NCBI GenBank assembly: GCA_965661625.1 | Contig: CBFIEM010000014.1 | Span: 17,248 to 81,247, forward strand | Origin: GCA-2705995 sp965661625 | GTDB lineage: Bacteria > Bacteroidota > Bacteroidia > Flavobacteriales_G > Salibacteraceae | Length of the DNA: 64,000 bases | Direction: 5' to 3' | Made by a program: the position numbers and the translations under genes | The notes under the pieces: generated by a model | The model's input: only the letters and a program-made list of their open reading frames with translations | Told to the model about the DNA's origin: nothing | The model's database searches: none | In this document: in pieces, positions 17,795 to 25,925 of the stretch | Position numbering within the stretch: position 1 is the stretch's first letter | Layout of the letters: every line of letters starts with the position of its first letter

Positions 17795-18880
17795 TCAAAT
17801 CCATTTTTTACGCTTGAAGTAGAACAGCATTGCTATAAAGATCAATACCATCACGCCCAATATCACTTGATATCCATACTCATATTGTAGCTCTGGCATG
17901 TGTTGAAAATTCATACCATAGATTCCGGCTATAAAGGTTAAGGGAATGAATATCGTTGATATAATCGTAAGCACTTGCATAACTTTATTCATACGGTTAC
18001 TTACACCTGACAGGTAAAGGTCCATGACACTTCCCAATAGGTCACGGAGACCTTCTACAGACTCATTTACTTGAATTACATGTTCATAGACATCTTTAAG
18101 GTAATGTGAGGTAGATTCAGCAATAAGCTTTGTTGGATCCTTGGTCATAGCTCCAATGGCTTCACGCAGTGGAACTGTGCTCCTTCTAAATCGCATAACT
18201 TCACGCTTCAACTCCTGAATTCGTTTCCATGCATCTGTATCTGATTCGCTTAAAACCTGTTGCTCAATTAAGTCGGTTTGCTCCGTGAAGTGCTCTGCAA
18301 CAGCAAAGTAGTGATCCACAATGGTATCTATGAGTCTGTACATTAAGTAATCGGCTCCTTGTTTACGAAGTAAGCTCTGTGGATTTTCTATACGTTTTCT
18401 GAGGTCGCCGAATACATCTCCTGGCCTTTCTTGAAATGAGATGATTGTATTCTCAGTGAGTACCAAGGATACTTGCTCGCTCTGCATTAAACCATCATCA
18501 GCATGAACGCTTAACATTTTAAGGGTAATAAAAATGCATTTGTCGAATGCTTGAAAATTAGGTCTGTGCTTTGAGTTTAAAATGTCTTCTTGAAGTAAAG
18601 GATGAATGTTAAAGTGTGAACCTATTGCTTGCACAATTGCAGGATTATGTATTCCATCAACGTCAATCCATTGAACTACTCCTTCGCGAAGCCCATCAAA
18701 GCATTGTTGAATCGTGTCACATTCAAGTTGCTCAATATGTTCATGATCAAAACGAGTTCTGGAAATGTGCACATCATTTGATCGATCAGACCCTATATAA
18801 ACCAAGGCTCCTGGTGGAAGTCCAGTTTTGGAAGAAACTTGATTTTGAAAATCACTTGTTCTTTGATGAAAATTGCTCAT
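17795..18880 (-). CDS. corA: CorA-type magnesium/cobalt transporter
   Basis: An inner-membrane divalent cation channel, 361 residues from the chosen start. The large N-terminal cytoplasmic domain is followed by two C-terminal transmembrane helices with the selectivity motif YGMNFQHMPE between them, and a basic tail (KRKKWI). I use ATG 18880 (MSNFHQR) because an upstream ATG at 18946 would lie deep inside the mscS-type gene; even so it overlaps that gene by 29 bases. The two genes are likely one operon combining ion and osmotic homeostasis. Confidence 0.94.
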   Translation of the reverse strand: MSNFHQRTSDFQNQVSSKTGLPPGALVYIGSDRSNDVHISRTRFDHEHIEQLECDTIQQCFDGLREGVVQWIDVDGIHNPAIVQAIGSHFNIHPLLQEDILNSKHRPNFQAFDKCIFITLKMLSVHADDGLMQSEQVSLVLTENTIISFQERPGDVFGDLRKRIENPQSLLRKQGADYLMYRLIDTIVDHYFAVAEHFTEQTDLIEQQVLSESDTDAWKRIQELKREVMRFRRSTVPLREAIGAMTKDPTKLIAESTSHYLKDVYEHVIQVNESVEGLRDLLGSVMDLYLSGVSNRMNKVMQVLTIISTIFIPLTFIAGIYGMNFQHMPELQYEYGYQVILGVMVLIFIAMLFYFKRKKWI

Positions 18881-19748
18881 GTTTTTTATCGTCTTTGAAT
18901 ACAATCGTTCGATAAGGGAAAGGGATTTCAATACCCGCCTCATCAAAGCGCTTTTTTAGCTCTTTATTGATATCGCTATGCATTTGGTAAGCCTCAACCG
19001 GGTTTTCAGTCCAAACATAAGCCCTTAAATTAACGCTATATTCTCCAAAGCTTAGTAACCTAACCATGAGCTCTTCTTTTCCTGCGGATATTTCTTCAGG
19101 TGTTCTTACATCCATTTGTAAAGGGTGATTCTTGCAAATTTCCTTGAGTATGCGAATGGCATCATCAACATTGCTATCATAGCTAATGCCGATTTCAATC
19201 CATTTACAGACTTTTTCATCTTCAATATTGTCGTTAACAATTGTTTCGGAGCTAATCACGGAGTTGGGGATGACTATTCGTTTATTCTCAAAGTTGGTAA
19301 TTACTGTATGTCGAAGTGTGATGTCCTCTACAATACCATACGGTTGAGCTCCAACCTTGATCATGTCACCCACGCGAAATGGCTTAAAAATCACAATAAA
19401 AATCCCTCCAATAATGTTAGAAAATGCAGCTTGAGCGGCAAACCCGAGAATAGCGACAAAGATGCCAGCCCCAGCAAAAACGGTCAAGGCTATTGACTTT
19501 AACTTGGGAACAAAGGATACAATGAATGTTAGGGTTAAAACAAGAACAATAAACGATATGGCATTTTTAAGAAATTTGTAGCGTGTTGGGTCAACGTTTA
19601 ATCGTTTTGAAGAAGCATTAAAACTCTTGTCCAAAACCCAGCGAAATAATCGGGTAAAAAGAGCTGCAGCTATCAGCGCACTTCCCAGCACTGTTAAAGT
19701 CTGAGTAGGCTCATCTAATGACTGGATATACTTCAATAGCGTTTTCAT
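18852..19748 (-). CDS. MscS-family mechanosensitive ion channel
   Basis: A 298-residue small-conductance channel that opens on membrane tension. Three N-terminal transmembrane helices are seen, with the Gly/Ala-rich pore helix (GAGIFVAILGFAAQAAFSNI), the beta domain (FKPFRVGDMIKV) and a C-terminal alpha/beta domain. An alternative ATG lies six codons upstream, but a TACATTTG box at 19754-19761 predicts transcription starting right at 19748. First gene of the unit with corA. Confidence 0.94.
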   Translation of the reverse strand: MKTLLKYIQSLDEPTQTLTVLGSALIAAALFTRLFRWVLDKSFNASSKRLNVDPTRYKFLKNAISFIVLVLTLTFIVSFVPKLKSIALTVFAGAGIFVAILGFAAQAAFSNIIGGIFIVIFKPFRVGDMIKVGAQPYGIVEDITLRHTVITNFENKRIVIPNSVISSETIVNDNIEDEKVCKWIEIGISYDSNVDDAIRILKEICKNHPLQMDVRTPEEISAGKEELMVRLLSFGEYSVNLRAYVWTENPVEAYQMHSDINKELKKRFDEAGIEIPFPYRTIVFKDDKKHEQFSSKNK

Positions 19749-19753
19749 AATAC

Positions 19754-19761
19754 CAAATGTA
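19754..19761 (-). promoter_or_regulatory. -7 box TACATTTG for the mscS/corA unit
   Basis: Exact TAnnTTTG match on the minus strand, ending 5 bases before the ATG at 19748. It decides the start codon and implies a transcript with little or no leader. Confidence 0.55.
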
Positions 19762-19866
19762 ACCAAGTGTTGGAATAGGGTGATGGTTGTACATTATTAA
19801 TTCGTTTTCTCACTGATGTTTTCTTAGACTGTACACGAATTAAGCAGCGAAACCGTTTATACTGAC

Positions 19867-20448
19867 ATGAAACGGTGCCTTCTTTTGATAATTCTGATCT
19901 CCAATATTAACGTGTCAGTTGGTCAAGAATTGAATTTATATTTTTCTCAAGGTCAATTGCAGGAAGCAAACACCGCCGAGGAGACTCTCTTTTTAAGTGA
20001 TTCTGAAAAGGAAGTACTTATGTGCGTTAATCTCGCGCGGTTATTTCCAAAATCCTTTGCTAAGGTTTTGTTGGCACATATGCGCAACACAAGATCAACC
20101 CGTTACACAAATTCACTGTTTAAATCACTTCAATCACAGACAAGTAAGCCAGCTATTTATCCTGATGAGGCACTTACAAAAACCGCGCGCTGTTGGGCAC
20201 TTGAATCAGGTAGGAAGGGGATAACGGGTCACAACAGGTACCGATGCCAACCAGACTATTATGCAGAATGCTGTGGCTATTTGTGGCAGTCGGATGGAAT
20301 GAGTCATGTACTAAACCTACTAATAGATGAGGGTGTTCCTAGTTTAGGTCATCGAAAAATCTTGTTAGATGAGGATTACCACAAAGCTGGAATTGCCATG
20401 GAGCAGCATAAAAAATACGGTAAAGTATTGGTTGTCGACTTAAAGTAA
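19867..20448 (+). CDS. Exported CAP-domain (SCP/YkwD-like) protein
   Basis: A 193-residue secreted protein with signal peptide MKRCLLLIILISNINVSVGQ. The mature part resembles the CAP/SCP superfamily: VNLARLFPKSFAKVLL near the start, then ALTKTARCWALESGRKGITGHNRY with the family His, an AECCGY stretch for the usual AEN(I/L), and GHRKILLDEDYHKAGIA near the end. Several Cys residues suggest disulfides. Bacterial CAP proteins have few known activities, so the role is unknown. Confidence 0.8.
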   Translation: MKRCLLLIILISNINVSVGQELNLYFSQGQLQEANTAEETLFLSDSEKEVLMCVNLARLFPKSFAKVLLAHMRNTRSTRYTNSLFKSLQSQTSKPAIYPDEALTKTARCWALESGRKGITGHNRYRCQPDYYAECCGYLWQSDGMSHVLNLLIDEGVPSLGHRKILLDEDYHKAGIAMEQHKKYGKVLVVDLK

Positions 20449-20625
20449 TTTAAGTAAATCCGCTTATTTACAAGCACTTTAGGGTTACATGCCTTTTTCG
20501 CTTTCCAACAGTTTTGATTTTTTTAAACGTATATAACCGTCTATTCTTCGGCCCGTCTTTGGCTTTTTAGAATTAATCCATTTAACTTCATGAAAAGCGA
20601 TTCCAATGCCGGCTTGGAGTTGCGG

Positions 20626-20745
20626 AGGCGATCCCCGAAAAGCCTTTGTTGACAGAGTAGGGAACACTAACACTTACATATTATGAAAAAGTTAATCATT
20701 GGACTAACAGCACTTATGTGCTTTAGTTTTTATGCGGAAAATGTT
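20626..20745 (+). repeat. 120-bp direct repeat, copy 1 (leader plus signal-peptide codons)
   Basis: Identical to 22457-22576 at 116 of 120 bases. It covers 57 bases before the ATG and codons 1-21 of the small exported protein. The flanks differ on both sides. The untranslated part carries GATCCCCGAAAAGCC and AGTAGGGAACACTAACAC. Confidence 0.95.
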
Positions 20746-21153
20746 CAAGGTCGCATAATTGTTAATGCCATTAAATCTGGAGGTTTTTTGGGACTGTATA
20801 ATTACGTTCGGCAAGATCTTCTAGATAAACAAGGAGGGACGTTTTATTATGATTTGTTCTGCATCAACCCTGGCTGGACTAGATGCCGAATGGTCCGAGG
20901 AAGTCTTAATCAGGAAAATCAAGACCTCTTTGACATTGCACTTCCCCATGTAGAAGCCCTTCATTCTGAAATTGATGGGGATGTAAGGAACGGGGTCCTT
21001 GTTGGGTCTAAATCAATCAAAGTAATTTACAATGAACCGAACTCTAGCGTTAAAAAATGGATTACGGTGAATATAGACTATGAAGCACTGGATGAAAACT
21101 TCAACGATGGCAATCTTACAATAACCATCGATGAACTACCCTTTACACTTTAA
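20683..21153 (+). CDS. Small exported protein, cassette copy 1 (unknown family)
   Basis: A 156-residue protein with signal peptide MKKLIIGLTALMCFSFYAEN, presumably periplasmic or surface located. I do not recognise a family. The mature part starts with GGFLGLYNYVRQ, has two Cys (CINPGWTRC) that could form a disulfide, and ends with DENFNDGNLTITIDELPFTL. It is a paralogue of the protein at 22514: the signal peptides are nearly identical, the mature parts much more divergent. An intrinsic terminator follows, then the larger partner gene. Confidence 0.7.
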   Translation: MKKLIIGLTALMCFSFYAENVQGRIIVNAIKSGGFLGLYNYVRQDLLDKQGGTFYYDLFCINPGWTRCRMVRGSLNQENQDLFDIALPHVEALHSEIDGDVRNGVLVGSKSIKVIYNEPNSSVKKWITVNIDYEALDENFNDGNLTITIDELPFTL

Positions 21154-21156
21154 TCA

Positions 21157-21189
21157 AAAATGCAGGGGGGGTAAGCCCCTCTGTATTTT
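21157..21189 (+). terminator. Hairpin terminator between the genes of cassette copy 1
   Basis: AAAATGCAGGGGGG (21157-21170) pairs with CCCCTCTGTATTTT (21176-21189), 14 pairs with two G-U, loop GTAAG, ending in TTTT. It would reduce transcription of the downstream gene relative to the small one. Confidence 0.7.
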
Positions 21190-21201
21190 AAAACCAACAA
21201 G

Positions 21202-22374
21202 ATGAGACAATATGTGATTTTCTTATTTGCTTTGGCATGGTTCCCAATATCTGCCCTTTCTCAGGGCAATCGGGATTTCACCTTCGATGATCTTATTAAA
21301 CTAGACTTGGATATAAGTTATGGATCTTTTAATCGAACCTTCCTTATTGATCAAAACACCAATATCCTGGGCATATTGTTGGCAAAAGAATTGGTTGATA
21401 ATCACGATGAGCATGTATTTCTAACCTATGACCCAAGGAGAAAAGAATTAAAAAAACACATATTAGATAATCCGAAGGTTAAGGTTCACAGAAGTATTTT
21501 CCCCACAAAAATTGATTTTAATGACCAATGGTTGTTGATTAATTACCCATCAGGACAACTAATCTATAAGAAAGTCAATGAAAAATGGAAATTCTATAAA
21601 TCATATGAAGTAGAAAGTATAAGTAATGATGCATTTTTAAATAACGACAGTCTTTACTTATGTCGTTTTGGTTCATATTCTGCTCTACCTCAAAAAGATC
21701 AGAGTGTCATTTATAAAATTAATCTAGCAACGAATCAAATCGACACCCAATATATTAAAATACCCGGTATCACCGGATTTCAGCTAGCTGGAACAAATCA
21801 CTTTCACGCTAAGAACCAGAAGAATTTGATATTTTACCCTGCATCCGCTGAATTTTTCAACCTTAAGATGGAGTCAGTTCCAGTTCCTGTTTTAGATACT
21901 TGGAGCGCTGCTCCTGAGCGTACATTGTATGCGTTACAGAATCCTCAGGCAGGTGAAATACCAATTGAAACTTATAGTGAAATGCTTAAAAAATGGAATA
22001 GGATATCAAGGTTGACATTTTTAACTGATGAAAAGTTCTATTTGTTATACCATAGCCCTCTTGGTGATGACACTAAGTTTATGCTTCAACCATATTCATG
22101 GATAAAAACCAAAATCAAAAAACTAGGTAGTCCGGTAAGTTTATGGAAGTTTCAAGACCTAGATTCAGATCTTGTATTAGACCAATCTAACTTTGTTCCA
22201 TTAATTACTGTGAAAAACCATAAATGGATATTTGCAGAGGATTTTCTTTTTGTACTTGGTGAAGAGGAGGACTATAAGTTAGGACACGTTAGTAAATCGG
22301 ATATTCGAACGGAGTTCCCCACTACAAAACGCATTCTAAGACTTCACGTATTTCGTCATGAGCTGTTCAATTGA
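21202..22374 (+). CDS. Exported beta-rich protein, cassette copy 1 (unknown family)
   Basis: A 390-residue protein with signal peptide MRQYVIFLFALAWFPISALSQ. The mature part consists of repeated short beta strands, such as DQWLLINYPSGQLIYKKV and WIFAEDFLFVLGEEED, compatible with a beta-propeller like the 6-bladed propeller proteins of Bacteroidota; this is inferred from strand rhythm. The C-terminus FPTTKRILRLHVFRHE is shared with the 22977 protein (FPNEERVLRLHVFKHE), so they are paralogues. No T9SS domain or lipobox. It starts 12 bases after the terminator following the small partner gene. Confidence 0.65.
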   Translation: MRQYVIFLFALAWFPISALSQGNRDFTFDDLIKLDLDISYGSFNRTFLIDQNTNILGILLAKELVDNHDEHVFLTYDPRRKELKKHILDNPKVKVHRSIFPTKIDFNDQWLLINYPSGQLIYKKVNEKWKFYKSYEVESISNDAFLNNDSLYLCRFGSYSALPQKDQSVIYKINLATNQIDTQYIKIPGITGFQLAGTNHFHAKNQKNLIFYPASAEFFNLKMESVPVPVLDTWSAAPERTLYALQNPQAGEIPIETYSEMLKKWNRISRLTFLTDEKFYLLYHSPLGDDTKFMLQPYSWIKTKIKKLGSPVSLWKFQDLDSDLVLDQSNFVPLITVKNHKWIFAEDFLFVLGEEEDYKLGHVSKSDIRTEFPTTKRILRLHVFRHELFN

Positions 22375-22456
22375 ATAAAAAGCAATAAGCATTTTAATCT
22401 TGAGCGTAATTAGTATTTCCTAAATGGAATAAATATAGGCTTTAGAACATATTACA

Positions 22457-22576
22457 AGGCGATCCCCGAAAAGCCTTTCTTAACAGAGTAGGGAACACTA
22501 ACACTTACATATTATGAAAAAGTTAATTATTGGATTAACAGCACTTATGTGCTTTAGTTTTTATGCGGAAAATGTT
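22457..22576 (+). repeat. 120-bp direct repeat, copy 2
   Basis: Second copy of the sequence at 20626-20745, offset 1831 bases, with four substitutions: two in the untranslated leader and two in codons 6 and 9, both silent. Confidence 0.95.
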
Positions 22577-22999
22577 GAGGCAAAGAGGTATGTTCAATAT
22601 AGCATGCATGGTGGTTTTTTTGGCCTTTATAGAGACATTGATCAATCCTTTTTAGGTAGAGTTGAAGGAACCCTCGATACGATGTGGCAGGTCAACTGCG
22701 AGAGTCCAGGTACCAAATCATGTAAACTAAGAGGTCCTGGAGGGCAAAGTGGAAATCCGTTTGAAGATCCACTTATGGAGTTTGCAAAAAAACACATTAG
22801 TCAATTAGAAGATGACATTCAAGAACTTGTGAATCTCGGAACGTGGATAGGTACGAAGTCACTGAAAATAATCCGTAATAACCCTGAAACAAGTGAAACC
22901 ACTTGGGTCATTATTAACGCGGAATGGACCGCCTTGGATAAAAACTTTAATGATGGAACCATGTTAATCACGATTGATGAAATTCCTTACACACTTTAA
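22514..22999 (+). CDS. Small exported protein, cassette copy 2 (unknown family)
   Basis: A 161-residue paralogue of the protein at 20683 with the same signal peptide (MKKLIIGLTALMCFSFYAEN). The mature part shares GGFFGLYRDIDQ, a two-Cys loop (NCESPGTKSC), GTKSLKIIRNNPE and the end DKNFNDGTMLITIDEIPYTL, but differs at most other sites. Function unknown. Its last 23 bases overlap the start of the larger partner gene, and a terminator hairpin begins 7 bases after its stop. Confidence 0.7.
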   Translation: MKKLIIGLTALMCFSFYAENVEAKRYVQYSMHGGFFGLYRDIDQSFLGRVEGTLDTMWQVNCESPGTKSCKLRGPGGQSGNPFEDPLMEFAKKHISQLEDDIQELVNLGTWIGTKSLKIIRNNPETSETTWVIINAEWTALDKNFNDGTMLITIDEIPYTL

Positions 23000-24209
23000 A
23001 AATCTTACAGAAGCACTTTTAGGTGCTTCTGTACTTTTTGTAACGTTTACAATTCTGATATTGTCGGTTGAATTAGTTGCTCAACCGCAAGCAGAACAAA
23101 ACTTCGAGTATCAATACTCCATGAATTACCAGGGTAAATCAGAATTTGGAGCGTTGTATAGTGCCTTTCAAATGGCAGCCCATGAGGAAGAACTAATCCT
23201 TGTTCAGAAGGACTTATCATACAAGAAAAAAGAATTAACGATTGAGGGGATCATTTTTGATGTACATGGCAGAGCAACTAAAGACTTTAAAGTCCATGTT
23301 CCAGCAAACGGAACATTCAAATCTGCATATGTAAAGAAAATTGATTGCGACAACCAATTTTTAGTCTTAAACGTGCTGGAAGCAATATTGGTACTAAAAA
23401 AGAATAGTATCGGTGAATTTCAATTTCACAATAAGGTTGATATTAGAAGTATTCGCTCTGATATATCAGTATGTCAAGGAAAGCTTTACTTAATACGAAA
23501 TGGTTTTTTAGACAAGTCGATTGAAGATACATCTAGAATGGAATACAACATTGACCTAGAAACTGGTGAAATTGATTCATTGCCATATTCGAATACAAAA
23601 GATGTGTACTCAAATATTTTAAACTTTAAAGAATCCGATGTCGGTAGTGATTTTTGTGTTCGTGTTTCACCAATTGACTACGACATTCAGATTAGAAGAA
23701 AGGAAAGTAAGTTGCATGCTAATGGAGCAACAGATAAATGGATTGAGCTCGATCCAAAATGGGTTAATCTGCACAAAATAAATAGGGATTTCAGTATCAT
23801 GTCGGAATTAAGAATGGATTTCTATCCAAAAATATCCGTGATCGAAAATATTCGAGTTTTGAACCAAAAGGAATTCATTGTTGAATATTCAACACCTAAT
23901 GATTCGGGCTATAAGGACATCTTCATAGACTTATGGGAAGTTAAAAGAGACTCTTGTATAAAAGTAAAAGAAAAGATTAATCTGGCTAATTGGAACCATA
24001 TTAGTCGCACTGAGCCCTTCACAATAGATAGTGCAGTTCCTTTAATCGGTTTGATTGGACGGTTCCATTTTATTACTAAAGATTACTTGTATGTTTTAGC
24101 TGAAGAACCTAATATCCCATACCTAGAAAGTTCGATTCAGGAATTAACCAACAGGTTTCCGAATGAGGAACGGGTACTGCGACTGCATGTATTTAAGCAC
24201 GAATTCTAA
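22977..24209 (+). CDS. Exported beta-rich protein, cassette copy 2 (unknown family)
   Basis: A 410-residue paralogue of the 21202 protein, sharing the C-terminal LRLHVFKHEF and the FHFITKDYLYVLAEEP strand pair. From ATG 22977 the N-terminus MKFLTHFKNLTEALLGASVL... is a long but plausible signal peptide ending before QPQAEQ. This N-terminus is encoded by the terminator hairpin at 23006-23039. In cassette 1 the equivalent hairpin is outside the gene. No later ATG gives a signal peptide, so 22977 is the best start, but it may have replaced a lost native one. A TTG codon at 22974 precedes it. Confidence 0.6.
   Translation: MKFLTHFKNLTEALLGASVLFVTFTILILSVELVAQPQAEQNFEYQYSMNYQGKSEFGALYSAFQMAAHEEELILVQKDLSYKKKELTIEGIIFDVHGRATKDFKVHVPANGTFKSAYVKKIDCDNQFLVLNVLEAILVLKKNSIGEFQFHNKVDIRSIRSDISVCQGKLYLIRNGFLDKSIEDTSRMEYNIDLETGEIDSLPYSNTKDVYSNILNFKESDVGSDFCVRVSPIDYDIQIRRKESKLHANGATDKWIELDPKWVNLHKINRDFSIMSELRMDFYPKISVIENIRVLNQKEFIVEYSTPNDSGYKDIFIDLWEVKRDSCIKVKEKINLANWNHISRTEPFTIDSAVPLIGLIGRFHFITKDYLYVLAEEPNIPYLESSIQELTNRFPNEERVLRLHVFKHEF
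23006..23039 (+). terminator. Hairpin terminator after the small gene of cassette 2, inside the next gene
   Basis: TACAGAAGCAC (23006-23016) pairs perfectly with GTGCTTCTGTA (23023-23033), loop TTTTAG, then CTTTTT. It lies within codons 10-21 of the downstream reading frame. Confidence 0.75.
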
Positions 24210-24502
24210 GGCGGGTATCTAAAGCAGTTATGCATGATGATTAGGATTGAGGGCTTTAACTAGCCTGCAACGTTTGAATGCGATGATGCTTCATTCCCTC
24301 TAATTTTTTCCATCCGAACGAATAATACCAAAAGGACTTACACTTTTACTTACGACCTGTTTTCTTCTTTTTCATAGTGCCAGGCTGCTATTACTGAAGA
24401 GTATTGGCCTTTTAGGGAAGTATCCAACTTGTAATTGTGTTAATACTTTGTTAATACAGCAAACCGAGACCTTCTATGTTGATTCTAAAACGACTTATAC
24501 AC
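24210..24502. other. Intergenic stretch without a recognised gene
   Basis: Contains no convincing reading frame. ATTGAGGG near 24247 and CCCTCTAAT near 24296 could pair weakly over a long loop. Nothing here matches a known RNA or promoter well. Confidence 0.4.
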
Positions 24503-25663
24503 ATGAAAAATTTAATCACAGTATCGCTTTTTACTTTCTTGTGTCAGTTTGCAATTGCTCAATCCAATTGGGTATTAATTTCTAATCAGGGAGGGGAAAA
24601 CATACAATTTGTATCAGATACTGTTGGGTTTGGACTCGAGCACAGGACTATCGATGGAGGAAATAATTGGCTTCCTATGGCAAATTCAGGGGTCAGGGCA
24701 TTTTATTTTAACGACGCTCAACAAGGCCATATCGTCTTCAATACATTTGGCGCCGGAGACACGTATTGGAAATCAACTGATGGAGGTGCGAATTGGGTAA
24801 ATAAGTCGGCTAATTTCCCTTCTGTTTTTGGAGCGAATGACATTAACTTTTTTGATGGGGCTAAAGGTGCAGCGGTACTCAGTGATTCAATAATGATAAC
24901 ACAAGATGGAGGGGACACGTGGTCGAAATCATTAATTGTTCCTGGCATCAACGCATATTGTGTAGAACTCCCTACAGACTCTACAATTTTTATAGGTGGG
25001 ACCTCTGCAAGTGTTTGGGACTTTGCTTTTTCAAAGAATGGTGGACAAACCTGGAACTCCAGCAATATTGGTTTTCAAACATTTGGAACCTATTTTACTA
25101 AGGTTAAAAATCCTAGGGATTCAGTCCTAGTGGCAATTAATTCACTGGATATTTTAGGCGAAATTGTCAAATCAACTGACTATGGTGCGACTTGGCAATC
25201 GATTACCATTCTTCCAAACAGCAGCACAGTAATGGATATTGACTTTCCTACTGCTGATACAGGGTACGTTTGTGGCAGAACATATACAACTACCGACGAT
25301 ATTGGACTCGTATATCAGACTTCTGATGGAGGTGACTCTTGGGTACCAATGAATACAGGTTATCAAGGCATGCTCTACAGTATTTCCTTCATTAATGGAC
25401 ATACCGGATGGGCAAATGGAGACAATGGCGACATCTTGTTTTACTATAATCCTACTGGGATTTCTAGTGTCGAAGAGCCAGTACTAAAAGATGAATGGAA
25501 AATATGGCCGGTTCCTGCAACAGATAGAATCAACTTGTCTGTAAGCAATTCAACTGCGAGTGATTCATATGTTTTATTAAGCATGAATGGATCAGTTGTT
25601 CGAACGGGAAGTGTGGCCCAACGAGCCTCAATTGATGTGATTGATATACCTCGAGGTGTATAA
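24503..25663 (+). CDS. YCF48-like beta-propeller T9SS protein, truncated by a nonsense codon
   Basis: A 386-residue exported protein with signal peptide MKNLITVSLFTFLCQFAIAQ. The body has repeats of the YCF48/sialidase-like propeller type: STDGGANW, TQDGGDTW, SKNGGQTW, STDYGATW and TSDGGDSW, with GWANGDNGDILFY near the end. A type A T9SS sorting domain begins near WKIWPVPATDRINLSVSN but stops at PRGV-TAA. The same frame runs on for 20 codons to a second TAA at 25724-25726, and reading the TAA as Tyr restores a normal domain end. Start 24503 is preferred over 24476 because of the signal peptide. Expected effect: loss of outer-membrane sorting. Confidence 0.8.
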   Translation: MKNLITVSLFTFLCQFAIAQSNWVLISNQGGENIQFVSDTVGFGLEHRTIDGGNNWLPMANSGVRAFYFNDAQQGHIVFNTFGAGDTYWKSTDGGANWVNKSANFPSVFGANDINFFDGAKGAAVLSDSIMITQDGGDTWSKSLIVPGINAYCVELPTDSTIFIGGTSASVWDFAFSKNGGQTWNSSNIGFQTFGTYFTKVKNPRDSVLVAINSLDILGEIVKSTDYGATWQSITILPNSSTVMDIDFPTADTGYVCGRTYTTTDDIGLVYQTSDGGDSWVPMNTGYQGMLYSISFINGHTGWANGDNGDILFYYNPTGISSVEEPVLKDEWKIWPVPATDRINLSVSNSTASDSYVLLSMNGSVVRTGSVAQRASIDVIDIPRGV

Positions 25664-25726
25664 ATGTTGGTGCTGTCAAAGAATGGAGTTACAGTAGGAG
25701 CTAGGCAGGTAGTTGTAACTAACTAA
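25664..25726 (+). pseudogene. Severed tail of the T9SS sorting domain
   Basis: In frame after the stop at 25661-25663 the codons read MLVLSKNGVTVGARQVVVTN and then stop. This is the usual final strand of a type A sorting domain (PRGVYML...V.V), so it was once part of the preceding gene, or the stop is a sequencing error. Confidence 0.8.
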
Positions 25727-25739
25727 TTCATTAGTTACA
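25714..25739. repeat. 9-bp inverted repeat
   Basis: TGTAACTAA (25714-25722) and TTAGTTACA (25731-25739) are perfect inverted copies around an 8-base loop at the end of the truncated gene. No T-run follows, so termination is doubtful. Confidence 0.4.
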
Positions 25740-25783
25740 CGCTTTTCAAAATTAGCAAAGAATGTGTTCCGGATAGACTTTGT

Positions 25784-25920
25784 AAAAAAGAAACCGGGAC
25801 AGTTGACTTAAGGCAATTTAGTTAGGCAACTAACTCGTTAACCATCCCGATTTCAAAAACTTAATCAGCTATAATTAGGAAAACATTCAAGGCTAATTAA
25901 TGTTCATTACAATTTTATAA
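25784..25920 (-). ncRNA. Candidate small RNA with terminator on the minus strand
   Basis: On the minus strand GAAATCGGGATGGTT (25854-25840) pairs with AACTGTCCCGGTTTC (25804-25790) for 15 uninterrupted pairs, three of them G-U. An inner hairpin AGTTAG-TTGC-CTAACT (25835-25820) is enclosed, and TTTTTT follows directly (25789-25784). The G-U pairs would be A-C mismatches in plus-strand RNA, so the minus strand is the likely product. A -7 box TAGTTTTG at 25933-25926 would start a transcript near 25920. No reading frame or known family was seen. Confidence 0.45.
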
Positions 25921-25925
25921 TTTGG

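Noticed and set aside
20485..20673. Short reading frame overlapping the cassette-1 leader on the minus strand
   Set aside because: Low-complexity composition, no signal or family likeness, and it covers the conserved leader instead.
24210..24502. tRNA or structured RNA in the gap before the YCF48-like gene
   Set aside because: No T-loop GTTCRA motif or acceptor stem pairing was found, and the weak inverted segments are far apart.
25714..25739. Inverted repeat as terminator of the truncated T9SS gene
   Set aside because: No T-run follows on either strand within a few bases; kept only as a repeat.
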